The notes beneath the pieces are model-generated. The model was not told the origin of the DNA. It saw only the letters and a program-made list of their open reading frames with translations, and did no database searches. From NCBI GenBank assembly GCA_965153455.1, contig OZ234497.1, positions 3,224,001 to 3,288,000 of the forward strand: a stretch of DNA of 64,000 bases, read 5' to 3'. The stretch is from Sphagnum compactum. Taxonomy: Eukaryota > Bryophyta > Sphagnopsida > Sphagnales. Below are positions 51,366 through 63,540 of this stretch, piece by piece. How positions within the stretch are numbered: position 1 is the first letter of the stretch; each line of letters starts with the position of its first letter. A program made the position numbers and the translations under genes.

Positions 51366-52329
51366 TATTACAAAATCATGTTTTTTATGGCCCTAGCTAG
51401 TATCACAATTGGTATGACATATGTGACTGAATATCTTGTCCAATATGGCAGAACAAGATGCTTTTTGTCCATTTTGCCCCCCCATGAAAAGTATTAGTGT
51501 CTGATTTGACTATATCCATTTTCCATTCCAGTCAAATCGGACACTCCACCTACACATGGACAACTTGATGCCTGCATGGAGTATGAGTGTCTAGTAATGT
51601 GACTCATTCTAATCACATCAAATCTAATGTGGCACTCAAACTAGTCATAAGTGTCAGATTGATGTCGTTGGGAACACTAATTTAATGCCAGGTATGTAAT
51701 TATTTTTCTTAATTTCCTATGCACTGGGAAAAGTAATTTTAATAAATCATTGAACTATTTTCCATCTCCAATTTTGGTAATAGAAGTAGGCAAAGTGATT
51801 CATTTCACTATTTGTTTTGGATTCCTAGTTTGTCCTTGAAGTGCTAATGGCACAAGTAATTAAAGTTGACTTAGTTCAATTGCAAACTTCATGTGTAATC
51901 AACTTATGTGAAGAAAAGGGATGAGTAGTGACAACCACTCAAACAAAATAAATTCCGCCTAAGAATACACTTGTGCATCCATGTCATAGAAACATAACAT
52001 GCTAGTCCTTAAACAAAATTAGATCTTATATAGTCAGCCAACATAATTTCACAACTAATTTACACATAGAACAAAATCCACAAAGTCTTGGATGGATTTG
52101 TATGTGCAAATATTACCACACATAGACATAAAATGGCACTCATAACACGGTTGAGTTTAGGGTTTAGGGTTAACATACCATGGTTGGGCTGAAACCTTAT
52201 ATTAATCAATAGTATCAACCAGGTTTGACACAAGCAATTCATTGCACAGTTCCATAGTCCTTGCATTTTGTTATCATCAACATTTTGATCTGGACCCCAA
52301 TGTAAATTAGGGCATGCCATAATCAACTA
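51366..52329. other. Intergenic, no gene recognised
   Basis: AT-rich. A short telomere-like pair of TTTAGGG units lies at about 52156-52169. 51490-51670 contains repeated GTGTC(T/A)GATT and GTGTCTAG words. Confidence 0.5.
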
Positions 52330-52800
52330 GCCATCACTCTTAGAATCCCTAGATCCACCTACATATTCATCTAAACTATCTAGATCATTTTCTTCCCCTC
52401 CACTAGCTACATTAGCAACCAAATCAATTGATGTGAGGATGACACTTCCTACAACATTGGCAATGTGAATTGCATCTGGAATAGAAATTGGTGCTTGTAA
52501 TGTAGTGTAGGTATCATACCACTCAACTCTAAACATGTCTAAGTTTATAAGGTCATTCTCAACACATCCAATGATTTGCCTCCCATGGGGATCTTTTCAT
52601 AAAACTATCTTTGACCCTCTTTCTTTTGGATTAGCTAAACAGAAAATTTGTTCAACATGTAATGGGAAAACAAAGGATTGATCTAAAAGGGGTATTAGGG
52701 CATTGAAATTACAAGTGTAAACCCAAACTCATCTTTCTTTATTGTTGCATTATGATCAAAATAATTTGCTTTCATCATTAATTCAAAAGTGGGGTGCAAT
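52330..52800 (-). pseudogene. CACTA (TNP2-type) transposase C-terminal relic, DUF4216-like
   Basis: The minus strand reads MKANYFDHNATIKKDEFGFT with LV, then after one shift SFVFPLHVEQIFCLANPKER, GSKIVL, a stop, KDPHGRQIIGCVENDL and the open stretch 52536-52327 with FRVEWYDTYTT and an acidic tail EENDLDSLDEYVGGSRD. The pattern KKDEFGFTLV, then an FVFASQ-like and a VEQVFYV-like motif, is typical of the region after the TNP2 transposase core. It is short and broken. No TNP2 core was seen to its right (upstream on the minus strand). Confidence 0.6.
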
Positions 52801-54314
52801 TCATTAACCTAAATCATTGTGGGACTTTAAAGTAAAATGAATTCAATTTATCCTAGTCATTTCACATTGTTTAAAGTTATGTCACTATAAGATCACTATA
52901 TAATCATCGTGTTTCATTGCCAGTTGAGATAATCAATCATTAATTTAAACAATTCATTATAATAAATAAGTTTTTATGTTGTTTTTAAAAATATCTTTGG
53001 CTATTGTACTTTAGGTTATACACTAAGTTGTTCTTGGTTTTTTTTGTTATTTCACCTTAGGTTTTTTTTGGGGTTTTTTTTTTTGTTATTATAAGTTATT
53101 CCACCACCCTAGGTTATTTTAAGCTATTGTACTTTAAGGATATTTTAATTTATTCCACCTTAAGTATTTTAAGTTATTTTATCCTAGGCTAATTTAAACT
53201 ATTAAGGTTCTATTTAGTTATTTAAAGTTATTCCACCTTAGGTTATTCTAAATTATTTTACCTTAGAAGATTCTTGGCCATTCTAAACTATTCTCAACTA
53301 TTATAGGTTTATTGCATCATTAAACCTATAAACTTTTAATTTGATTTTTTTATTGTTTCAAAACTAGTATATTCACGTTTACATATGCGTGTAAGAATTA
53401 TCAGCTTGTTTTATTAACCTAATTGGCCCCACATTCCCACTAATATGTTGCAAATTTAATAGATATGCTTGATTGAGAAAACATGTTGCATATGTCTAAT
53501 GTTATTTTCATCATTTACATATGTTTTGTAATACAAGCCAAATGAGGCCATCATCCTAATGAAACTAGGAGGAAAGCCTTTGCATATGGCAATTTTCTGA
53601 ATTTTGGAGGTGGGATTATTCTTCATCATAACAAACCAATGCTAACAAACACCTTATTAGTCATAGTGAGTTCAAGCTTGATGGCTAATGCATCTTTGCC
53701 CTTTCCAAATTTTGACCATGGTAATCCATTGAACATTAGAGGGGATGCAATTAGATGCATTACATTATGGCCTTGGAAACTAACATCCTTGCCCACTATG
53801 TAAAGTTATGGTGTAGATGTGCAATGTATAGACTTTATATATATCCTCATACCTTCAAACCACAATGAAGATTTTATGTTGGGTTGTAATTTCTTGCAAG
53901 TTCTTGCATTTGTATGCATATCTTTACTTCTTGTATTGTTTGTTTATGTATTCTTGGTGTCCATGTATGTGTTGTTGTAGTACATGTCGAACCATTTGTC
54001 TAGGCTAATGAAATTGTTTAGTTATTTTGCATTATGTTTCAACATTTAGATTTAGCAAATTAATTGGATGTATTGTATGTATGTGTCTGTAAATTATTAG
54101 TGTTGGTGGTTTTGTGTACATCCACATCACACAATACTTGTACAACTACACATAAAATGTAACTGCATATTACATATATTACACCCTAAATGTTAAACCT
54201 TAATTTAATAATTGCCTCATTGCACAAACAATGAACAAAACATGCCATGTCAAATTATTTAACCATACAAAACGTTGCATGTGGATCCATGTTAGCAAGG
54301 ACTATTCGGTAAGT
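52801..54314. other. Intergenic, no gene recognised
   Basis: AT-rich. 53000-53300 is a degenerate repeat of TTATTTTAAGTTATTCCACCTTAGG-type words (AGTTATTCCACCTTAGG recurs). No supported coding sequence. Confidence 0.5.
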
Positions 54315-54945
54315 GCATGGTAGGGTGGACCAAAAATGGTAGGAATTTATGAATTTGAAAGTTCATTTCCTTTGCATTTTTTTTGAGCCTCGAAATGTCT
54401 TTTGTAGTTAGGCAACAATAATCCATTGATTCCAAGCAAATGTTTTCCATTAAAAAATTTATTCTTGTAGAGCTCATTAATTAAAACATACTTGCAAAAT
54501 TTCAAAATAAATTATGTTTTTTTTTTCAAGATGAAATGGACTTTTGAAAAAATGTGCCTGTTTTTCAACAAATAAAAATCCATACATCATAAAATTCATT
54601 AGATATGAACCAAACCATTTCAAGCTTGATTTCATTATTACATTTAAAAATAAAAACCAATTCCCCAAATGTTTTTGAGGTCCATCATAAAACTAAACCA
54701 AAGTCCATTCACTTAATTGCTGCTAGTGTTACATACCTTGATTTTCAATTTCAAAAGTCCTTAGCTCCTATAATTTTATATATTTGCATACCAATCAATT
54801 TCATTCATAAATATTGAAGTCTATAATTTCGAAATGAGTCCCATTATCAATTCCATAATGTACAAAACAATATAGTAATTAGAACCACATTTAGGTGGTA
54901 GAAAAATGGATTGTGTTACTCCAAAATTGGTCCACCCTACCATGC
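54315..54945. mobile_element. Terminal-inverted-repeat element, about 631 bp
   Basis: An 18-bp perfect terminal inverted repeat GCATGGTAGGGTGGACCA begins at 54315, and its complement ends at 54945. Outside the right end CCACCCTACTAG repeats part of the motif. It has no transposase. The superfamily is not assignable because no clear target duplication was found. Confidence 0.65.
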
Positions 54946-56139
54946 ATCCACCCTACTAGATAGTTTAATAAAAAAAGACATGTATGAGTACATGACAAAT
55001 GTGAATCCGTGTCAACTACCATTACCATTAATTTAGTCAAAACAGACATCATAGTTGTCACTCCATGTCAACAATCATTACATATAGTCTTGTGACAACA
55101 AACATCAAACTTGGCATGCAATGTCAACTAGCAATATCCTAATTTTTAATCAAATCAAACATCCAACATTGTCTCCAAGTCACCAAACATTATCCTAGTT
55201 TTAAATTAAAATAGACACACCACATTGGACATTACTAGTCACTTGGTCTTGTTTGATATGATTTAGTCACTACTTTCTACTTGTCATAAACAATTGGTCT
55301 AATATAATTATAATGTTATGTTGTCTAGGTGTTGAATATGATTAAAACTCCATCATAAAAGACATATTAAAAGACAAGTTTTGTAGTAGTCCCCCCCACT
55401 CCCCCCTCCCCCCCCCCCCCTTTTAACAGGTGCATGTTACCTCACTTCATTAGTTGCAAAAACTCTTTCTACTAATGGTAGGGACATGAACTATGGGTGT
55501 ATAATATAATACCTTGACCATTTCAACACATGTTTGTCCATTAATTAGTTAATTTTGAAGATTCCATTTTGACAAATGATATATTTTCAAATATTCCATT
55601 AGATTATTTATTTAAAATTTAAAAATATTGACAAAAAATATTTATTGAATATGTCAACATTTTAAAAAATAATTTTAATGACAATGATTCATTAGAGTTG
55701 GTTTATGTAATACAACTTTAGGTTCCACAAATCATCACTTGGATAGTTCCAAATTGGAATTTATTTAGTCCATTCCCAAGTAAGGCATTGAAAGGTTTTT
55801 TTAATAGATATGTGTCTTTAATTATTATTATTTTTCAAACACCATATTCATGAGTAGATTTTCAATACCTTTTCCACCAATTTTCATCCATTTTTCTTTG
55901 ATTGAATTTGAATTCACTTTAATTGAATTTTAATCCAAATGTTGAATTGCATTGTAATGTTGATTATCAATGGTAATGCATAGTAGCATGAAACCTAAAT
56001 ATTGCGGTATTCACATAGTCCCACAAATTGTGCCTTAGCCATTAGCCTTGGCCAAAAATGGCAAAGAACATTAGTAGGCAAAAAACATTCTTGTAGCCAA
56101 CGTGGTGAGCAATCATACACCAAGGGGTCTAGTTAAACT
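54946..56139. other. Intergenic, no gene recognised
   Basis: 54980-55230 holds a loose repeat of GTCAACTA(C/G)CAT, ACAGACATCA and GACAACAAACATC words. A C-rich run lies at 55391-55424. Otherwise AT-rich. Confidence 0.5.
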
Positions 56140-56460
56140 TGTGTTGGGGATGATGAATTTTTTGAATTCTTGTTGTTTCCAATGTGTTCCCATCAAGTTT
56201 TCAATGGGTTCCTAAACATGTTCCCCAAGTTCTCAATGTGTTCTCCAACATGTTGTTAATAATAGCTCACTTTATTTCATATCCTTTGCCCTAAATTCTA
56301 TTCATGTAACCTATATAACCATCCCAAAAGGACAAGATACCAATATATCTATTTTGGGATTGTCCAAAGCTTGATTAATTTTTTTTGGGGTGATGGCCAA
56401 TTAATGATGCCCATCACAAAAGAAATCAAATTGAACTTTGGGGCTCCCCACGATTAATCG
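56140..56460 (+). repeat. Dispersed repeat family B, copy 4
   Basis: GTTTCCAATGTGTTCCC, CATGTTCCCCAAGTTCTCAA, ATGTGTTCTCC, TATTTCATATCCTTTGCCC, then CCAAAGCTTGATTAATTT and GATGCCCATCACAAAAGAAA. It is the most complete copy of the four. Confidence 0.6.
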
Positions 56461-59400
56461 ATATAAATCACATTATACTATACCATCTTCTACGCTATGT
56501 TTACAAAAGTCTTTGCAAATCTTCTAATCTATTATTTCAAAACGTATTATTATGCTAATTTATGATTAATAGATTTCTACTCATGAAATTTGATCCTGAC
56601 TTTGCTAAATACAAGGAACACTTAATTCAAGACATTCATGTTTTGTATGAAGTGAGAAAAAATATCGTTTTGCTTTACTAAATGAATGTGTAAAAGATTC
56701 AAGGATGGAATGACGTGTAACTATTTTGTGAAAAAAGAGAAATTGCATTAGACTTCATAAAATGTCTTTCCAACTTGAGGATCCATCCTGATGTAATTAA
56801 ATTGTTGCGGAGCTTCAAAATAACTAAAATGTGGATGTTAAAAGACTAGAAACAAAAACAAAAAAAGGTTTGTCCATTGCACATACATATTATTATTGAC
56901 ACTCTTTTCTAGCATGGTTCATGAAATATTCCCAAGCCTTCTTCGATTCATCCTCAATAACTTTCCAAATTATTACAAATGATTTAAATTGGTGGGAGTT
57001 TCAAGGAAAAAGGTCGGATGTCACTAGGGCACTTGTTTTTTGCAATAACCAAAATTTCAGACATGACATGTTCATTAAACATGCAAAATTAAAGAAAAAA
57101 TCAACTCCATTAAATGGAGTCAATTTGCTTAATTATATCAAAGATTAGGGCACCAATAATGTAAAAATAATGTAAAGTTAACTAATGGGCATATTAGGTA
57201 GCTTTGATTTTCTTCATTTGAAGCAAAATTATGTTTACATTTGGCAAATTACACGGTTTAGAACATCCCCACCAATGCATTACAAATAATGTTTCTAATG
57301 TATAATAATAAAAACTTGATGATCTGGTTATAAAAAATGGTTTTGGGGTGAAAACACAATCAAAGGAGCAAAAGGCACCAAAGTAAAAGTCCTTTTCCAA
57401 GGATTGCACATGACAGATGTCATTTTTGTGTTGGATTATAACTTAAAAATTTGTATTTTGGGTACCCCCTTTAACATTGCATTTTAAATATAAATACATT
57501 TCAATTATAAATTGATTTTATATCATGTATATTATACATTCATGCCCTCTATCACATAAACATGAACTTTTGTTAAAGACACTTTCAAATCCATAATTTT
57601 TAGGGTCAATTTAAGCACTTTTGAGCCAAATGTGTTCAAATAAAATTATAAAAACAATTTTCATTAGTTCAAGTCTTTTTGGCCTTCTAATCATCAATGT
57701 TAAAATCCTTTCCAATTTTCAAAAGGAATGGTGTTCATTGGTAGAAAAAAAGGACATTTGAAAAAAAAAGGACTAATTCACTCTTGAGGTTTGAATGCTT
57801 TGAACATGCAATTTTTTTTTTTAATTGTGTCAAACTTTGAGCATGTAAACTTTGTAGTTAATGAAAAACATTCCAAAAAAATAATGACATTCCAAACCAT
57901 TATGCTTGACTTGTGATCTTTTAAACATACAAAAATGCAGTTTTAAAGAATGTCCATTCACTTGGGTGGTTCCTTTGATTGTGTTTTTACCCTTTGAAAC
58001 AACATATTTGCACATGATGCAATGGCTATCAAAAGTTACTCCACAACTAAGATTCTAAAGTGGATAATTCAACACTAGGAGATTATGCCTTGAGGCTTGA
58101 ATCTCCTAATGTTGATGATTAGCTAGATTATCCAATGGTTTCCCACGTTAAAGTTTATGAATGAAGTTTGAGATTTGTAAATGAATAGTAATGGATGTGA
58201 AAAATATTAATGCAAGCCTAGATACCTAATAATATGAGTGGAGATATTCTCTAGCCACATTATTAAAATGGATTGTTCACTATATTTTGGGTAAAACATG
58301 GTCATCAAATAATGTGAAATAGTTTAAGCTTGCAAATTCAATTAGGATACAATGCCTTCAAAGAAAGTTAGTAAAACGAACTTGTTGGTTTTTATTGGCT
58401 AGCCATAATGATTAGTAGGTCCACCCACACCCCCAATTTAGGTCTATAACAATGTTTATCACATCCAACATAAATTGAAAATTGTTTCTTTAACCCCATT
58501 CAAAAACATGAAAATTTGGATAGAATAAGTTGAGAGGCTATTTAATTGTCACCACTTGGGCCAATCATTATAGCTAACCAATTAGAGGTAGTTTTTTTTA
58601 AAATTACAAAGCCTTGTGTGGACCTTTGTATTCTATGTAAATTTACAAGTTCAAACTAAATAAGAGGCTAAAGTGAACCATGTTGGTACCTTCACCTTTT
58701 TGAGTGAAGCCACTTAATGACCCTATTGAGCCCAAAACATGTTGGATTGTGGGTTGGTATCTTCACCTTTTTTAGTGAGGCCTTTTGGTGACCATATTAA
58801 ACCCAAAAATTGTTAGTTTTGAACTCAAAGGCCGTGATTTAATATAACCATAGGATATTTGTAATATTTAATAATAATTTAAATGGACTTTGGGATTTTT
58901 ACCATGGTACCAATGTGGATGTTGGTTGACCCAAGGCATCTAGTTATCTAGATTTAATCTTGACTTCAATATATATTAACATGGCATTTTTTTTTTCTTT
59001 TTAAAAAGAAGAATGTGTTTTTAAAAATTTCAGCAAACTAATTGTCAAGGTAGTTATACATTCAATAATTTTTTTCCCCTTTGGTAGTTATCAATGAGCT
59101 AGATTTCAAATTTGGAAAAATTACAAGTATGTATAAAGGACATGCATATCCACATTTCAAATTTTGGTTGTTTATGCAAATTACACATTATCCTACAAGG
59201 GAGGTTGAAAAGGAAGACATGAACATCGACAAAATCAAGGAGCTTGTAAAGGTATTAAATCCTAGTTCCCGAAAGAACTTTGCCCATTGCAATGCAAGTT
59301 GCCTACAAAAATCAAACATTCACATAAAACAAAACCACACCCAACACCCCAAATCCCACACAACCAAAAGCCCAAGAAGAAATCAAACAATTGGTTGCAA

Positions 59401-59681
59401 CTTGATAAACGATATATGTTATTGGTGAGCTCCGTATATATACAACAAACTTTCCAACACCATGAAGGTAAAAAAATAATCTAAAACAACGTTGCACAAT
59501 AAAAAGTGAGTTGAAGATGAAAAGAATAGAAAATTGTAAAGTCAGTTAAGGTGACTTACCTAGTCACCGAAAACTTGTAATTGTTCAAAAACTTTAGCTT
59601 TTTCAGTCATATTATAATTTTCTTCATCTAATTCATTTCCATCTTTCACAAAATCCTTGAGACTTGTAGTTGGTGTGCAAT
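56461..59681. other. Intergenic, no gene recognised; one tandem duplication
   Basis: AT-rich. Short plus-strand frames at 56921-57148 and 59081-59428 show no recognisable motif. A tandem duplication lies at 58682-58816 (about 71-bp units). Confidence 0.55.
58682..58816. repeat. Tandem duplication, two units of about 71 bp
   Basis: Units begin GTTGGTA(C/T)CTTCACCTTTTT and run through AGTGA(A/G)GCC, TGACC and AACCCAAAA; diverged by several substitutions. Confidence 0.8.
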
Positions 59682-60245
59682 TCAACTATGGATCATCATG
59701 TTAGTTTTCTTCATTACCATGATTATCATGTCTAGATTCTCCACTCGTAGGTAATAGTGCAACAAGGTCATCAACACAACAATAAAGCTAAAAATACATT
59801 CAATCTCAAATTGGGATCCTAAAATCCCAAGAGGTGGCTCGGCCAAGAAGCTAACATTCAAAAATTGACTCTTATGACTTTGCCATTGAGCAAGGGGATC
59901 TACAAATGTAGATGGGAGTATTGATAACCTCCTAGACAAATAAAGCTCCCCAATAAAAAGAACATGGGAAATTCAATGGATGTTTTGACTTCTAACACCA
60001 ATCTTTTTCTTTTTCTTCAAATAGAGGAGTAGGTCCATCAATGGGTGTTGGAAATGCTTGGATAGTAGGATTTAGTTGATCAAACCAAGTCATCAGAAGG
60101 GGATTCATCATTCTCACATCATATTCATACATAGGATGGATTGTTTTTCCATGCCCCACATTCTTTCACACAACCTATAAAGAGTTGAAACAAGGATCCA
60201 ACATGATGGCAAGCATGTTGTGAACATTCTATGAATCAAAATTAT
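59682..60245 (-). pseudogene. hAT transposase C-terminal relic
   Basis: Minus strand. NMLAIMLDPCFNSL (near 60200), then YEYDVRMMNPLLMTWFDQLN and PTIQAFPTPIDG, then 59939-59682 with STFVDPLAQWQSHKSQFLNV, FLAEPPLGILGSQFEIECIF and YYLRVENLDMIIMV. This matches the LDPR(F/Y)K region and the C-terminal dimerisation domain of hAT transposases (W..H...FP....LA...L.I..S....ER.FS). Key motif positions are mutated and frames are broken, so it is inactive. It is unlike the hAT-like relic at 25-27 kb. Confidence 0.7.
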
Positions 60246-63200
60246 GTTTTTCAAAACAAGAGGAAAGGTTTGATCACCTTAATAACTTCATGTTGCATTT
60301 TTTTAAAAACCTAGAGGAACGTCAAATCAATTCATCAAGATTTTAGATCCATCTTTCTTGTGTTTCACACAACAAGAAAATCTAGTGTTTCACATGTGGT
60401 CTCATGTTGGTGTCATGTTAGATGTGTTAGACTTTTAGTCAAAGTGGATGCATGCTTGATATTGATTAAAATTTTAAAACTTTAATCAAGGTATTTTATT
60501 ATTTTTCAATGAATAAAATATTGGACAATCTACAACAATTCCAAAGGAAAAGAGATGAAATATTTTATTTGTAGTCACATGTAACAATGATGCAATTACG
60601 TGTAATAAACAAATTTGTTAATATGTTTTCTTTATGGTTGCATGCAACATTGTTATTTAAAAATTATTTGTAACATCAAATGTGAAAATTATATGGTTGC
60701 TTGTTAGAAATACATATTTCAATTTCAATTTTTATAGTCACATATAAAAAAAGTTATAATTGCATGTACAGATAAAATTTATTAATACATTTTTTAATGC
60801 TTGCAATAAGAAATATGTATTTTAATTTTAATCTTCAATTTTAATCTTTACTATCACGTATGAAAATGTTACAATTGCATGTAAGAATATATGTTTTTAG
60901 TTTCAATTTTTGTAGTCACATTTGAAAATGTTATAGGACTCAGATGTTGAAATTCAATTTATTAATTTTAAAAAATGTCCACATGTAAGAAATATTTCAT
61001 TATTTCACTATTGCATGAGTGAGAAGTTGTTAGATGCCTAATTGAATCATTATCAAACAAGCACAAGGCTCCATGAAACACTTGATACAATTGAACATGC
61101 TATGACCAAAAAATTAGTAATGGACTTTAAGAGGTGCACATCACCATTTAGGATTGGAGAATTAATGAGGGGGAAGCATAAATTGATACCTAACTACCAA
61201 TTAACAATGAAACAAATACCCTCTACTTGTTCATCAGACCATTCCACCATGTAATGTATTTGCCACAAGGCAAAAAGCAAGAGGGAAGTCATCAATCTAC
61301 ATTGTCTTATTTCTTGCATGTAAATAAAGCTCAGCAAATGAACTTAGTTTTTTCGTAGTTGTGAGAGAAGAGCATTTTGCCAAAGTCTGAATCACATTTA
61401 AGGATGCTCCGTACATAGGGATCCTGTTACCATTCCCCCTCACGGTAAGCAACACTTTGCTACAAATTGCACCTGTGATCATACCCATAGCAATGTTACA
61501 AATAGTACCCATGATCATACCCATAGCAATGTTACAAATAGTACCCATGATCATACTCTTAGCAATGTTACCAATAGTACCCATGATCGTTACAAGTAGC
61601 AATGTTGTTTCCCATGGAAAGATATAATTTGTGTAGCCCAAAAGCAAAAACCCAGTTCAATTTTCTTTTCAAAAGAAACAAGACGGCCATGTGAAAAAAT
61701 GGAGTACCTGCTGGATGCAGTGTTCCATTTTCAAAACACCCTCCCAAAAACAACCTCCCAAAAACTCTCCTCATACCCGCATCAAGGATTTATAGCCAAC
61801 TTGCAAGTCATCTGTAATCCCACAGGAAAAACAGGATTTGCAGACCAAAGAAGTCACATAGTACTCAAGAATACCAAGAGCTCATACAGCACTAAAAAAA
61901 TTGCAGTGGTGTAGCTCAAAAGAAAGGAGTGAAGACTTCACCCCTCCTTTCACAAAGAAACTCCCTCATCTGCCCATGTTACTCTCTAGACCCATCGGCT
62001 ATGGTTCCATAAGTGCAACTCCCAATGTGATTGTAGATTTGATACTGTAAACTTGACACTGGGAGGGAGCATCCAGTCTTGTATCCCTAAATGTCACACA
62101 ACAACAACCCACCACCATCATGTCCCCAATCAAATGCTCCCAAGAGCTAGAAACCAATCCTGCAGAGCTCAAACAGCAAAGTCAAAACAAAGTGCTTCAG
62201 AAACCAGTGTCAGGAATCTATCTACTGCAATGGTTTCTTCCATGTGTGCTTTGAATGTCAGACTAAGATCCGGAGACAGGTACTAGATGTGCCACCAAAA
62301 GAACATAAAATACCTGAGCAGATAATCTCAGTAAAAGGCAGCAGACCCACAAGCCAAAAGTCAGTTCTCAAAAATTCACCACCTCAGCTACAGCTTCCAT
62401 TGCCATATACTCCAACAGATTGCTGTAAACAAGCAATGAACCCACTGAAGTTCATCTTTACTGATAGATGAGAGAGTTTTCACAAGCAAATCCTGTAAGC
62501 CTTGCCTGTGATCCAGAAGCTTCTATTCAGCAATATAGTAAGGAATGAAAGAGCAAACCCCCCAGATACAAAGTTTCAGTCCTGCAAAGACCATAATATT
62601 TCACTTGATGACAGGCTCTGCTTCTGGCTCTGCTTGAGATGGACCAACATCAATCCTGGATGTATCCCATTTACATGTTCAGGCCACCAAGCCTACTTTC
62701 CTGTGAAAATTTCTCATGGAAGCAGTAAGAAAAACACTGCATGATGGTAAGACAATACTACAAAAGACATGTGCTGAACATGTCCTGTCAGGAACGCAGA
62801 GCCCGGACTACAGGTCCCAAAAAGAAGTCCTGTCAAGCAGCTGTGACAGCTGAAAACCTTATGAAGAATATACATGCATTCTTGGTGTCTAGCAAGTTCC
62901 AAATTGTTTTCAAACCTCAAGACACAGATGGGTCAGGCAATGGTGGTACCAAAATGCAGTTTGAAATGGAATCTAGCTGAAAAGGAAAACTGGATAGGCA
63001 ACAAAATCAAAATGCAAATGCTTTTGACAGCATTGCCTACAAAAACTTCTTTCCCAAGATGTGTTTTTTGGCAAACCAGCTCTCTGTCTAGGGCCTAACT
63101 GATCCTCTCTCAGTACACAACAGCAAAAAGTGTAAGGGTCAAATTGTGAATACCACTACCTTCAGGATACTGAGTCTTTCTGACCTCCATCAGGAGATTA

Positions 63201-63540
63201 CTTCTGTACACAAAGGAATACTAATGTCAGAGCTAAGGGAGGGCTATTGCACCCATCATTTTTTACAAGGTCAAAATTGCAAATGTGCAGTTTCTGCTTC
63301 AAGTGCACAACTTCAGCTGTATTTGTTACATCTTCACTCTTGCTCCATTTTAGGGTCCCCTTGCTCAGTTTGTCAACTGTTGCAGTACAACAATTTCCCA
63401 TCATCAGATTGCCAAAGACCACCTGAACTGTCATCTCAAAGAGAGAAAAAAAAACTTCAGCATGAAAATAAACTCAGGGGATCTTGGACCTTTTTTCCAG
63501 TACCTTTTTCCCTTTGATGACCTTGATTTGCTTGACTCAC
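60246..63540. other. Intergenic or intronic region left of the SRA exon
   Basis: 60555-60950 is a degenerate tandem repeat (ATAGTCACAT...AAAATGTTA(C/T)AATTGCATGTAA). 61465-61608 has four 36-bp units. 61650-63450 is more GC-balanced, like genic DNA, and if the SRA gene continues this is its intron or downstream exons. No pre-SET, SET or other known domain was seen on the minus strand, and plus-strand frames (62053-62286, 62741-62980) are unrecognised. Confidence 0.5.
61465..61608. repeat. Tandem repeat, four units of 36 bp
   Basis: Unit AATAGTACCCATGATCATAC, then CCATAGCAATGTTACA. Units begin at 61465 (diverged), 61501, 61537 and 61573 (decaying). Confidence 0.9.

Noticed and set aside
57330-57480. 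Copia protease-like text (plus strand, GTKVKVLFQG...)
   Set aside because: Too short and no neighbouring gag, integrase or RT motifs.
62053-62980. Plus-strand frames with Cys-rich FHVCFECQTKIRRQ and FKPQDTDGSG text, considered as LIM or other domain exons
   Set aside because: Spacing of Cys/His does not fit LIM, frames are inconsistent, and no family could be named.
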